Shown here: in pieces, positions 51,056-58,322 of the stretch
Numbering within the stretch: position 1 is the stretch's first letter
How the letters are laid out: every line of letters begins with the position of its first letter
Assembly (NCBI RefSeq): GCF_049472675.1
Contig: NZ_JAPNXM010000010.1
Span: forward strand, 12,108 to 76,107
Length of the DNA stretch: 64,000 bases
Source: Deferribacter thermophilus
Lineage (GTDB): Bacteria > Chrysiogenota > Deferribacteres > Deferribacterales > Deferribacteraceae
Direction of reading: 5' to 3'
The notes under the pieces: model-generated
The model's database searches: none
What the model was told of the DNA's origin: nothing
The model's input: only the letters and a program-made list of their open reading frames with translations
Position numbers and translations under genes: made by a program

Positions 51056-51343
51056 TTACAAGAAAACTTATCAAATGCTATTATGGAAAGTTTAGCTTGC
51101 GCTACTCCAGTAGTTGCTTTTGATGTAGGTGGTAATTGCGATATGATAGAGCATAAACAAAATGGCTATTTAGCCAAACCATTTGATACAGATGATTTGG
51201 CATATGGGATTGATTGGGTTTTAAATTATCAAAATTATGATGAGCTTTGTAAAAATGCACGAGAAAAGGTTTTAAGAGAGTTTGATAGCAAAGTGGTTGC
51301 GAAGAAATATATTGAGCTATATGAGAAAGTGATTAGTGATTAG
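51056..51343 (+). pseudogene. GT4 glycosyltransferase C-terminal remnant
   Basis: About 95 codons of a family 4 glycosyltransferase end: LSNAIMESLACATPVVAFDVGG with the nucleotide-sugar-binding Glu, NGYLAKPFDTDDLA and AREKVLREFDSKVVAKKYIELY. The N-terminal domain is absent; the frame enters from the 3' end of the sulfotransferase gene. The stop codon lies within GTGATTA heptamers of S23 element 3. Confidence 0.85.
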
Positions 51344-51412
51344 TGAATCGTAATTTGTGAATCGTAATTCGTGAATTGTTAGGTGTAAATCGTAGATTGT
51401 GATACTGGATCG
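51329..51412. repeat. left heptamer arm of S23 element 3
   Basis: Twelve in-phase heptamers, almost all starting GT (GTGATTA twice, GTGAATC, GTAATTC, GTGAATT). They end 3 bases before the S23 ATG. Confidence 0.9.
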
Positions 51413-51415
51413 AAT

Positions 51416-51781
51416 ATGAAAACACATATGGATTTAGATGTTTGGAAGCTTTCTATAGAGTTAGTAAAAGATATTTATGAAATAACTAAACTTTTCCCTA
51501 AAGAAGAATTATTTGGATTAACATCTCAAATTAAAAGAGCTTCAATTTCAATTACGAGCAATATAGCTGAAGGAGCTAGTAGGCAAACAATTAAAGAATT
51601 TATCCAATTTTTATATATTAGCTTAGGCTCAACAAGTGAAGTTGAAACTCAATTAATTATTGCAAAAGAACTAAATTTTATTAATGAGAATGAGTTAGAT
51701 TATTTATTAAATAAAATTGAAAAAATTAAAAAAATGCTAAATGGATTAATAAAACATTTAAAGGATAGAAATGCAAAATAA
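51416..51781 (+). CDS. S23-type four-helix-bundle protein (element 3)
   Basis: A 121-residue S23-family protein: MDLDVWKLSIELVKDIYEIT, FPKEELFGLTSQIKRASISI, TSNIAEGASRQTIKEFIQFL, and the last helix KIKKMLNGLIKHLKDR. It belongs to the same subfamily as element 1 and the decayed remnant but is well diverged. The gene is flanked by inverted GTGATTA/CAATCAC arrays. Its last 11 bases overlap the next glycosyltransferase gene, whose ribosome binding site (AAGGA 51761-51765) lies inside it. Confidence 0.9.
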   Translation: MKTHMDLDVWKLSIELVKDIYEITKLFPKEELFGLTSQIKRASISITSNIAEGASRQTIKEFIQFLYISLGSTSEVETQLIIAKELNFINENELDYLLNKIEKIKKMLNGLIKHLKDRNAK

Positions 51782-53171
51782 AACCAATCACCAATTACCG
51801 ACTACCAATCACCAGTCACCAGTCACTAATCACCAATCACCAATCACTATTCACCCTAATCACTCAACCACAAGATTTCGTTATAAACTAATAGATGATG
51901 AATATTTAGATGAAAAAGGGAAAATAAAAGGAGAGTATAAATTTAAAATCAACCATCCAGCAATGAAAATCAAACATTCAAAATTTATTGGCAACCCAGA
52001 GGATAAGTTTCAAACTATGCTTTTTCTTCCAGAAGGTGAAGGGAGAAAAGCTGAAGGTGGATTAAGGACAAGAGGTTATTTTAAGTTTAGTTATGTGTGG
52101 TGTGGTGATAGTGATGGTGACTGTGTGGGTGACAGTGGAAATGGGAGCAAGGGAAGATGGTGGATTGCAGACCTTGACGGCAATCCTATTATGCCAGCAC
52201 CAGAAGAAATACAGAAGCAAATAAGTCAGTATATTAATAGTTTATCATCAAACACTCAATCCTCAGGAGCAGTTGATACAAATTCGACATCTCAAACTAA
52301 TTTGCGAGTGAACTGTGATGGTGATGGAAATATTTCCACATTCAAAGATCACAATTCACCATTCACTAATCACTATTCACTATTGAATAAGCTTCCGCTT
52401 ATTACTGTAATAACCGTCGTCCTTAATGGCGAAAAATACCTTGAAGAAACCATCCAGAGCGTAATTAATCAAACTTATCCCAATGTAGAATATATAATCA
52501 TTGACGGAGGATCAACAGACGGAACGCTGGATATAATAAAAAAATATGAAGATTACATTGATTATTGGGTGAGTGAGAAAGATAATGGAATTTACGATGC
52601 GATGAATAAGGGGATTACTCTTGCCATGGGTAATATTATAGGAATTATTAATTCTGATGATTGGTATAGTTTTAATGCCTTAAATTTAATTTATCATGCT
52701 TACATGAGTATTTCACAAAAAATAGGCATCTTGCATGGTGATATGAATCTAATAAAAGATGAAAATAAATTTTTTATATTAAGGCCATATAGAAATTTAA
52801 AAAAAATAAAAAAAGGTATGATAATAAATCACCCTACTGTGTTTGTAAGTAGAAAAATCTACTTGGAGAACGGTTTTTTTGATATAAATTATAAAATCGT
52901 TGCAGATTGGGAACTTATGTTAAGATTTTATCTACATGGTATTAAGTTTTATAAAATAAATACAGTTTTAGCTAATTTTAGAATAGGTGGTTTAAGTTAT
53001 AATTACAATAAGAAACATATTTATGAAAAGCATATTGTAAGAAAGAAATATAATTTGTTTAAAATAGTTGATACATTATATATTTATGATTTGATAAAAT
53101 ATTATATATTTGGAAATTTTATTTCTAGGTTATCTCTCTTTAAAAAATATCTTTTGAGTAAATTCCAATGA
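51771..53171 (+). CDS. GT2 glycosyltransferase with N-terminal extension and heptamer insertions
   Basis: A 466-residue protein. The GT-A catalytic domain begins near residue 208: ITVITVVLNGEKYLEETIQSV, YIIIDGGSTDGTLDII, INSDDWY (DxD region) and a later VADWELMLRF. The first 25 residues come from the right arm of S23 element 3. Residues 30-165 are a non-catalytic domain (YKLIDDEYLDEKGKIKGEYK ... GRWWIADLDGNPIMPAPEEI) of a kind I associate with some glycosyltransferase ends. It is interrupted by a repeat-derived CGDSDGDCVGDSGNGSKG. A further repeat-derived stretch precedes the catalytic domain. Confidence 0.85.
   Translation: MQNKTNHQLPTTNHQSPVTNHQSPITIHPNHSTTRFRYKLIDDEYLDEKGKIKGEYKFKINHPAMKIKHSKFIGNPEDKFQTMLFLPEGEGRKAEGGLRTRGYFKFSYVWCGDSDGDCVGDSGNGSKGRWWIADLDGNPIMPAPEEIQKQISQYINSLSSNTQSSGAVDTNSTSQTNLRVNCDGDGNISTFKDHNSPFTNHYSLLNKLPLITVITVVLNGEKYLEETIQSVINQTYPNVEYIIIDGGSTDGTLDIIKKYEDYIDYWVSEKDNGIYDAMNKGITLAMGNIIGIINSDDWYSFNALNLIYHAYMSISQKIGILHGDMNLIKDENKFFILRPYRNLKKIKKGMIINHPTVFVSRKIYLENGFFDINYKIVADWELMLRFYLHGIKFYKINTVLANFRIGGLSYNYNKKHIYEKHIVRKKYNLFKIVDTLYIYDLIKYYIFGNFISRLSLFKKYLLSKFQ
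51785..51861. repeat. right heptamer arm of S23 element 3
   Basis: Eleven in-phase heptamers (CAATCAC, CAATTAC, CAGTCAC, TATTCAC), inverse to the left arm. They are translated as the N-terminus of the glycosyltransferase (HQLPTTNHQSPVTNHQSP). Confidence 0.9.
52091..52139. repeat. in-frame GTGATAG-type array in GT2 gene (49 bases)
   Basis: Seven G/T-rich heptamers (TTATGTG, TGGTGTG, GTGATAG, TGATGGT) encode the Asp/Gly/Cys-rich insert. Word type equals the left arm of element 3. Confidence 0.65.
52343..52384. repeat. in-frame CACTATT-type array in GT2 gene (42 bases)
   Basis: Six heptamers (CACAATT, CACCATT, CACTAAT, CACTATT) total 42 bases (14 codons) just before the catalytic domain. Inverse in type to the array at 52091. 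Confidence 0.85.
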
Positions 53172-54229
53172 TTTTTTACTTTTTATATTATATCTCAATT
53201 GCATTTCTATTATTTTTAGATTATATTACACGTAATAAGAAGTTATTTTTATATTTTTGTATTTTTTGGATTATATTAATTTCAGGTACAAGATATTTGA
53301 CGGGTTATGACTTTTATAATTATCAAAGCTATTTTTATAATTATAAAGATTTATCAATAGAATTTTTATTTAAATTAAGTTTGTTTATTTTAAATTACTT
53401 TACTTCAAATTCTCAATTTATGTTTTTTATTTATTCTTTCTTTACGATAATTATAATATTTTATGCTATAAAAAAGTATACCAAATATTTAAAAACAAGC
53501 TTTTTAATTTATCTTTTAATTCCAGGGTTATATTTGAATACTTTTTCTATAATTAGACAAGGTATAGCGGAATCAATCTTATTACTTGCGTTTTATTATT
53601 ATATATATAGGCAAAATTACTTAAAATTTATTTTATTTTCTTTGATTAGTATATTATTTCATTATTCTGCAATTGTACCTTTTATTTTTTTGATTTTATT
53701 TTCAAAATTTCTAAAAAAATCATATTCAATCTCTTTTTATTTTTTAATTTTATTTGGAACTATTTTCATCAGTCAATTAAGTCTTGGAAACAAAATAATT
53801 GAAGTGCTTCCATTGATGGGTCGATATGTATATTATAAAGAATGGGTTCAAGAAGTTAATATCATCAAAATCTTTGTGTATAACATATTTTTTTGTTTTT
53901 TTATAATATTTAAGAAAAATTTTATTAAAAATTTTCAAGATAATATAATGTTAAACTTACTTTTTTTCGGAATTATTCTGTTAAATATATTTTCAAATTA
54001 CACTCCGATAACAAGATTAATCTATTATTTTGTTATATTTCAAATATTTTTGGTGCCAAAATTAATATATTCATTTAAATATAATAGCTTAAAAATTGTT
54101 TTTTTAATGTTATTTATTTTCTACTATTTTATAATGCTATTTAATAGTTTATTTGTAGATTCCACCACAGAAGGAAATTCAAACTTAATTCCTTACAAAA
54201 ATTATTTTTTTTATGAGGGTTTAAAATGA
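53168..54229 (+). CDS. EpsG/Wzy-like glycan polymerase membrane protein
   Basis: A 353-residue protein with about ten membrane helices, extremely Phe/Ile/Leu-rich. The pattern SGTRYLTGYDFYNYQSYF after helix 2 and SIIRQGIAESILLLAFYYY in the middle are typical of EpsG-family proteins, which polymerise or process exopolysaccharide repeats. It overlaps its neighbours by 4 bases at each end, so it is part of the glycosyltransferase operon. Confidence 0.8.
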   Translation: MIFYFLYYISIAFLLFLDYITRNKKLFLYFCIFWIILISGTRYLTGYDFYNYQSYFYNYKDLSIEFLFKLSLFILNYFTSNSQFMFFIYSFFTIIIIFYAIKKYTKYLKTSFLIYLLIPGLYLNTFSIIRQGIAESILLLAFYYYIYRQNYLKFILFSLISILFHYSAIVPFIFLILFSKFLKKSYSISFYFLILFGTIFISQLSLGNKIIEVLPLMGRYVYYKEWVQEVNIIKIFVYNIFFCFFIIFKKNFIKNFQDNIMLNLLFFGIILLNIFSNYTPITRLIYYFVIFQIFLVPKLIYSFKYNSLKIVFLMLFIFYYFIMLFNSLFVDSTTEGNSNLIPYKNYFFYEGLK

Positions 54230-55008
54230 AATTTTCAGTTATAATACCAATGTATAATTCAAAAAAAACAATTGAAAATTCAATTCAATCAGTAATTAAT
54301 CAAACATACAATGAGATTCTTGAAATTATTGTTATAAATGATGGTTCGACTGATGGGTCTGAAAAATTAGTAGAAAAAATAATTTTGAATAATAAAACAA
54401 ATAGATTAATTAAACTATTAAATAAAACTAATGGAGGGGTATCTAGTGCAAGGAATATGGGAATTAGAGAATCAAATGGTGAATATATAGCCTTTCTTGA
54501 TAGTGACGATCAATGGCATCCGCAAAAATTAGAAATTATTTTAGAACTTTTAGAAAAATATCCTATAAAATTTTTAGGTCATGCTTATACTATTAAAGAA
54601 AATTTTGATGATAAATTTAAAATAAAACCCCCAGTTAAAATATCATTTTATAAACTGTTACTTAAAAACTTTTCTGTAACATCTAGTATTGTAATTGAAA
54701 GAAAATATATCGAATTTTTTGATGAAAGAATTACACATAATGAAGATCATGAGTTATGGCTAAGGATTGCTTTAAAAACAGATTTCTATTATCTTGATAT
54801 ACCTTTAGTAAAGATAGGTAGGCCTCTTTTGAGTTTTGGTGGTTTAAGTGGTAATAAATGGTCTATGCGAAAAGGGGAACTTAAAACTTACAAAAAAATT
54901 GTGAGTATCAATAAGAAGTTGCTTATTTTTTTTCCATTTTTAGTATGTTTTTCATTGAGTAAACATTTAAGACGTATGATATCAGATTTTATAAAGAAAT
55001 TATTTTAA
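54226..55008 (+). CDS. GT2 family glycosyltransferase
   Basis: A 260-residue GT-A glycosyltransferase. FSVIIPMYNSKKTIENSIQS, IVINDGSTDGSEKL, GGVSSARNMGIRESNGEYIA and the metal-binding FLDSDDQW are complete; EDHELWLRIAL carries the later acidic motif. Acceptor and donor are unknown. It starts in an ATGA overlap with the polymerase-like gene. Confidence 0.92.
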   Translation: MKFSVIIPMYNSKKTIENSIQSVINQTYNEILEIIVINDGSTDGSEKLVEKIILNNKTNRLIKLLNKTNGGVSSARNMGIRESNGEYIAFLDSDDQWHPQKLEIILELLEKYPIKFLGHAYTIKENFDDKFKIKPPVKISFYKLLLKNFSVTSSIVIERKYIEFFDERITHNEDHELWLRIALKTDFYYLDIPLVKIGRPLLSFGGLSGNKWSMRKGELKTYKKIVSINKKLLIFFPFLVCFSLSKHLRRMISDFIKKLF

Positions 55009-55035
55009 AAAACACTTAATGTTGAGAAATATAAA

Positions 55036-55872
55036 ATGATAAACTTATCAATAGTGTTGTATTGCAATTCAGCTGATCAAATAAAAAAAGTTATAATTAA
55101 GCTTAAAACAGTTAAATTGAATAAAATCTACCTCATAGACAACTCTCCAACAGATGAATTAAGAGAATTATCAAAACTTGATAAAAGAATTACATATATT
55201 TTCAACAACACCAATCTCGGTTTTGGAAAAGGACACAATATTGCACTTAGAAAATCAGTAAATGAAAATATTTCCTATCATCTTGTTTTAAATCCAGATG
55301 TATATTTTGAAGAAGGCATATTAGAGGAGCTATATAACTTTATGGAAAAAAATCCAGATGTTGGTTTAGTAATGCCTAAGGTTTTGTATCCTGATGGTAG
55401 CTTACAATATTTATGTAAATTACTTCCTACTCCTTTTGACTTATTTGGTAGAAGATTTTTAAATTTTGGTCCATTTAAAAAATTTATAGAAAAAAGAAAC
55501 GAAATTTATGAATTGAGGTTTACTGGATATGATAATATAATGGAAGTTCCATACCTTTCTGGTTGTTTCATGTTTATAAGGACTAAAGTTCTGGTAAAAA
55601 TAGGATTGTTTGATGAAAGGTTTTTTATGTATTTAGAAGATACAGATTTATCGCGCAGAATACACAAAGTATCTAAAACAATTTATTATCCTTATGTTCA
55701 TATATATCATGAATATGGAAAAGGATCATATAAAAATCTAAAACTTTTACGTTATCATATAGATAGTTCGATAAAATATTTTAATAAATGGGGTTGGTTA
55801 AAAGATGATGAAAGGGATAAAATAAATAAAATAGCTTTAAGTAAACTGGAACATTTTAATAATGACTATTAA
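55036..55872 (+). CDS. GT2 glycosyltransferase, rhamnosyltransferase-like
   Basis: A 278-residue GT2 protein of the WbbL/rhamnosyltransferase type: NTNLGFGKGHNIALRK, LVLNPDVYFEEGILEEL, VGLVMPKVLYPDGSLQYLCK, SGCFMFIRTKVL and FFMYLEDTDLSRRI. Relatives add rhamnose from dTDP-rhamnose, which the rml genes can supply; this specificity is inferred. Confidence 0.88.
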   Translation: MINLSIVLYCNSADQIKKVIIKLKTVKLNKIYLIDNSPTDELRELSKLDKRITYIFNNTNLGFGKGHNIALRKSVNENISYHLVLNPDVYFEEGILEELYNFMEKNPDVGLVMPKVLYPDGSLQYLCKLLPTPFDLFGRRFLNFGPFKKFIEKRNEIYELRFTGYDNIMEVPYLSGCFMFIRTKVLVKIGLFDERFFMYLEDTDLSRRIHKVSKTIYYPYVHIYHEYGKGSYKNLKLLRYHIDSSIKYFNKWGWLKDDERDKINKIALSKLEHFNNDY

Positions 55873-55954
55873 AATTTAAATTCATATAAATTTATGCCCT
55901 AAAGATATAAAAATCTGGAATCAAACTAACGTAAATGCTATATAAAGGTGCTAA

Positions 55955-57040
55955 ATGATTAAATTTTTATTTGCAAGCTTCTTTATTTCATTAATTGGTT
56001 GTTTCATAGTAATATTGTTTTTTGGAAAAGTTTTTAGAGTTGGTGAGGATCATTTTGATGGGCCGCAGAAGTTTCATGATAGGCCGACGCCAAGAGTTGG
56101 TGGAGTGGGGGTTTTTGTGGCTTTTGCTGTGGCGGTTTTGTATTTGATGGTATTCAAAAAGAATAGTATATATTTATATTTTTTTATATCTTCATTACCT
56201 ATTTTTTTGTTTGGATTATTAGAGGATATCACAAGAAAAGTAGCGCCAAAAATTAGATTATTGGCAGCTATTTTATCGGGATTATTGGTATATTTTTTAT
56301 TAGATGTTTATTTGACGAGAATCGGGATACCTTATGTTGACAATATTTTTCATATTAAAGTTATTGCTGTTATTTTTACAATTATAGGTGTAGCAGGTGT
56401 TGCTAATGCTATCAATATAATTGATGGGTATAATGGGCTTGCATCAGTTGTATCAATGATAATTTTTTTGGCTATAGCTTATGTGGGGTTTAAAGTAAAT
56501 GATCAGTTTATTTATACTGTATCATTTATAATGATAGGTGGTATTGCTGGCTTTTTTATTTGGAATTACCCTTTTGGTAAAATATTTTTGGGTGATGGTG
56601 GAGCCTATTTCATAGGGTTTACTATTGCTGTTTTATCTGTAATGCTTGTTAAAAATCATCCTCAAGTGTCACCATGGTTTCCACTCTTGACGGTAATTTA
56701 CCCGGTATTCGAGGTATTATTTTCATTTTATAGGAAAAAGCATCTCAAAGGTAGATCACCTTTTCAACCTGACGGTTTACATTTTCACATGTTAATTTAT
56801 AAAAGAGTTGTTCCTTTTGTTTTTGATATTCATCGCAGTGAAAAACTTATGCGCAATTCTGCCACATCCCCTTTTCTCTGGCTTATTTGTTCGTTTGGAA
56901 CTATCCCCGCCGTAATGTTCTGGCAAAATACCACAATTTTGGTCATATTTACTGTCCTTTTCTGCTGGTTTTATGTCTGGCTGTATAGGAGTATTGTAAG
57001 GTTTAAGTTTGGGAGGATGATAAAAACGTTGAAGCGTTAA
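55955..57040 (+). CDS. WecA/MraY-type glycan-initiating phosphotransferase
   Basis: A 361-residue polytopic protein that joins a sugar-1-phosphate to undecaprenyl phosphate, the first step of the glycan. Motifs: HDRPTPRVGGVGVF, FGLLEDITRKVAPKIRL, the catalytic ANAINIIDGYNGLAS, FLGDGGAYFIGF and the last cytoplasmic loop RSPFQPDGLHFH. Eleven or so membrane helices. The C-terminal TLKR and stop lie in AACGTTGAAGCGTTAAAG, the first units of a repeat array. Confidence 0.92.
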   Translation: MIKFLFASFFISLIGCFIVILFFGKVFRVGEDHFDGPQKFHDRPTPRVGGVGVFVAFAVAVLYLMVFKKNSIYLYFFISSLPIFLFGLLEDITRKVAPKIRLLAAILSGLLVYFLLDVYLTRIGIPYVDNIFHIKVIAVIFTIIGVAGVANAINIIDGYNGLASVVSMIIFLAIAYVGFKVNDQFIYTVSFIMIGGIAGFFIWNYPFGKIFLGDGGAYFIGFTIAVLSVMLVKNHPQVSPWFPLLTVIYPVFEVLFSFYRKKHLKGRSPFQPDGLHFHMLIYKRVVPFVFDIHRSEKLMRNSATSPFLWLICSFGTIPAVMFWQNTTILVIFTVLFCWFYVWLYRSIVRFKFGRMIKTLKR

Positions 57041-57155
57041 AGTGCCGGGAATCGTGAACCGAGAACCGTAACCCGAATCACAGATCACGAATATAGCTTG
57101 TTGGCAAACTTAATAAAAAGTGAAATCACTTATCACTTATCACTTATCACTTATC
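57023..57155. repeat. mixed heptamer array after the initiating transferase
   Basis: AACGTT-type units run from the stop codon into CGGGAATCGTGAACC-like units (57047-57090) and then four perfect CACTTAT units (57127-57155). It lies between two convergent genes and may act as a bidirectional end signal. Confidence 0.8.
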
Positions 57156-57161
57156 ACAAGC

Positions 57162-58004
57162 CTATTCTTCTTTGAAACTTCTCACAAACTCCATAAAGAA
57201 TACCATGAAAATCGACAAGAAAAACCCTGTGACTAAAGCTACGACAATGATAAGCTTTTTTTTCGGTTTTATAGGTTCTTCATAAGTTAATACTTTACCT
57301 AAGGTGCTTGTTCTTGTTATATTTAGTGGAGAAATTTGTGAGTTCAGTTGGACTATATTAAGCTTTGTCCTTAATAATTTGTCTTGGTATTCTTTGATAT
57401 TATTTGCTATTGTTTGATAAATTAATGGGTCTTTAGTCGATTTAAGCTGAATCTCAAGAGCTGTTAATTGTTTTTTTGTTTCTGTCAATTGAGTTTCCAA
57501 TATGTCTATTTGAGATTTAATATTCTCGGTATAGGAAGTAAGTTTTTTATCTTCCTCTTTTTTTACAGAATCGAGTATTTTGTTGAGGTAGTCTAATGCT
57601 GCCTCATTTGAAAAATCTCTTATTTTAAGTCCAAGTAAGTCATTTGTTTTCTTGATTATCTCAACATCTACTTGAGGGTATTTGTCATTTTCATCTTCAG
57701 AATTATCAAAATTGCCCTTTATGTACAGTTGCAAAGCATTTGGTTCTATGAGATATATTTTACTATTACTATTACTATTACTAATATATCCAACTTGTAT
57801 ATTAGACTTTATTTCATAAATTGGTTTTTTAAAATAAGCATAAATAGCCGCCAAAGAAGTTATTGCTAATGTAAATATTAGTATGAAATATTTGTGTTTT
57901 AAAATAGTTCTTATAAGTTCTTTAAGGTCAATTTCATCTTCTTCGTATGTATGTATTGGTACATATTGCACAGGTATGATTTGTTGTTTATTTTTTTCTT
58001 CCAT
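57162..58004 (-). CDS. Wzz/chain-length determinant-like protein
   Basis: A 280-residue polysaccharide co-polymerase. First membrane helix at about residues 36-56 after EDEIDLKELIRTILKHKYF, a periplasmic coiled-coil region (DILETQLTETKKQLTALEIQ), and a second helix near the C-terminus (KPKKKLIIVVALVTGFFLSI) preceded by the Pro/Lys motif typical of Wzz. No tyrosine-kinase domain. The start is ATG 58004 with AGGAGT upstream; a longer frame from 58049 has no such signal. It controls glycan chain length in the inner membrane. Confidence 0.88.
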   Translation of the reverse strand: MEEKNKQQIIPVQYVPIHTYEEDEIDLKELIRTILKHKYFILIFTLAITSLAAIYAYFKKPIYEIKSNIQVGYISNSNSNSKIYLIEPNALQLYIKGNFDNSEDENDKYPQVDVEIIKKTNDLLGLKIRDFSNEAALDYLNKILDSVKKEEDKKLTSYTENIKSQIDILETQLTETKKQLTALEIQLKSTKDPLIYQTIANNIKEYQDKLLRTKLNIVQLNSQISPLNITRTSTLGKVLTYEEPIKPKKKLIIVVALVTGFFLSIFMVFFMEFVRSFKEE

Positions 58005-58078
58005 GGCCACTCCTAAATCATATTTAAAAAAGCAACAAAATTTTAACAATTATACTGAAAAATTGCAATGGTTATTTT

Positions 58079-58230
58079 AAAACGTTAAAACTTGTAAACG
58101 TTAAAATGCCGTGAACCTAGAAACGTGTGAACGCTAAAACGTATAAACGTGCAAACGTGAAACGTAGAACCTAGAACCCTAAACGGGAACCGTTAATCGA
58201 AAATAGTATATCGGATTTCGAATAACGTAC
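58079..58230. repeat. AACGTT-type array with tail module
   Basis: Units AACGTTA, AACGTGT, AACGTAG and AACCTAG over about 110 bases, then CCGTTAATCGAAAA (58190-58203), the tail module also found after the arrays at 30090 and 31596. It fills the gap between the Wzz-like gene and the next promoter. Confidence 0.85.
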
Positions 58231-58244
58231 AACGGATTATTTAT

Positions 58245-58272
58245 TTGCAAATTTGGGGATGTAGGGTATAAT
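58245..58272 (+). promoter_or_regulatory. promoter of AAA/nuclease-like gene
   Basis: TTGCAA at 58245-58250, 16-base spacer and a perfect TATAAT at 58267-58272. Confidence 0.6.
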
Positions 58273-58322
58273 TGATAAAGTGAGTTGTAAAGTAGTGTAG
58301 TGGTGAGTGAGGTGATATTTAT

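Noticed and set aside
40999..51781. S23/Avd-like proteins as part of a diversity-generating retroelement
   Set aside because: Avd is related to S23, but there is no reverse transcriptase and no template/variable repeat pair in the window.
40943..51861. True 23S rRNA intervening sequences
   Set aside because: No 23S rRNA gene lies here; the genes are within glycan and sulfate operons. Only the architecture is IVS-like.
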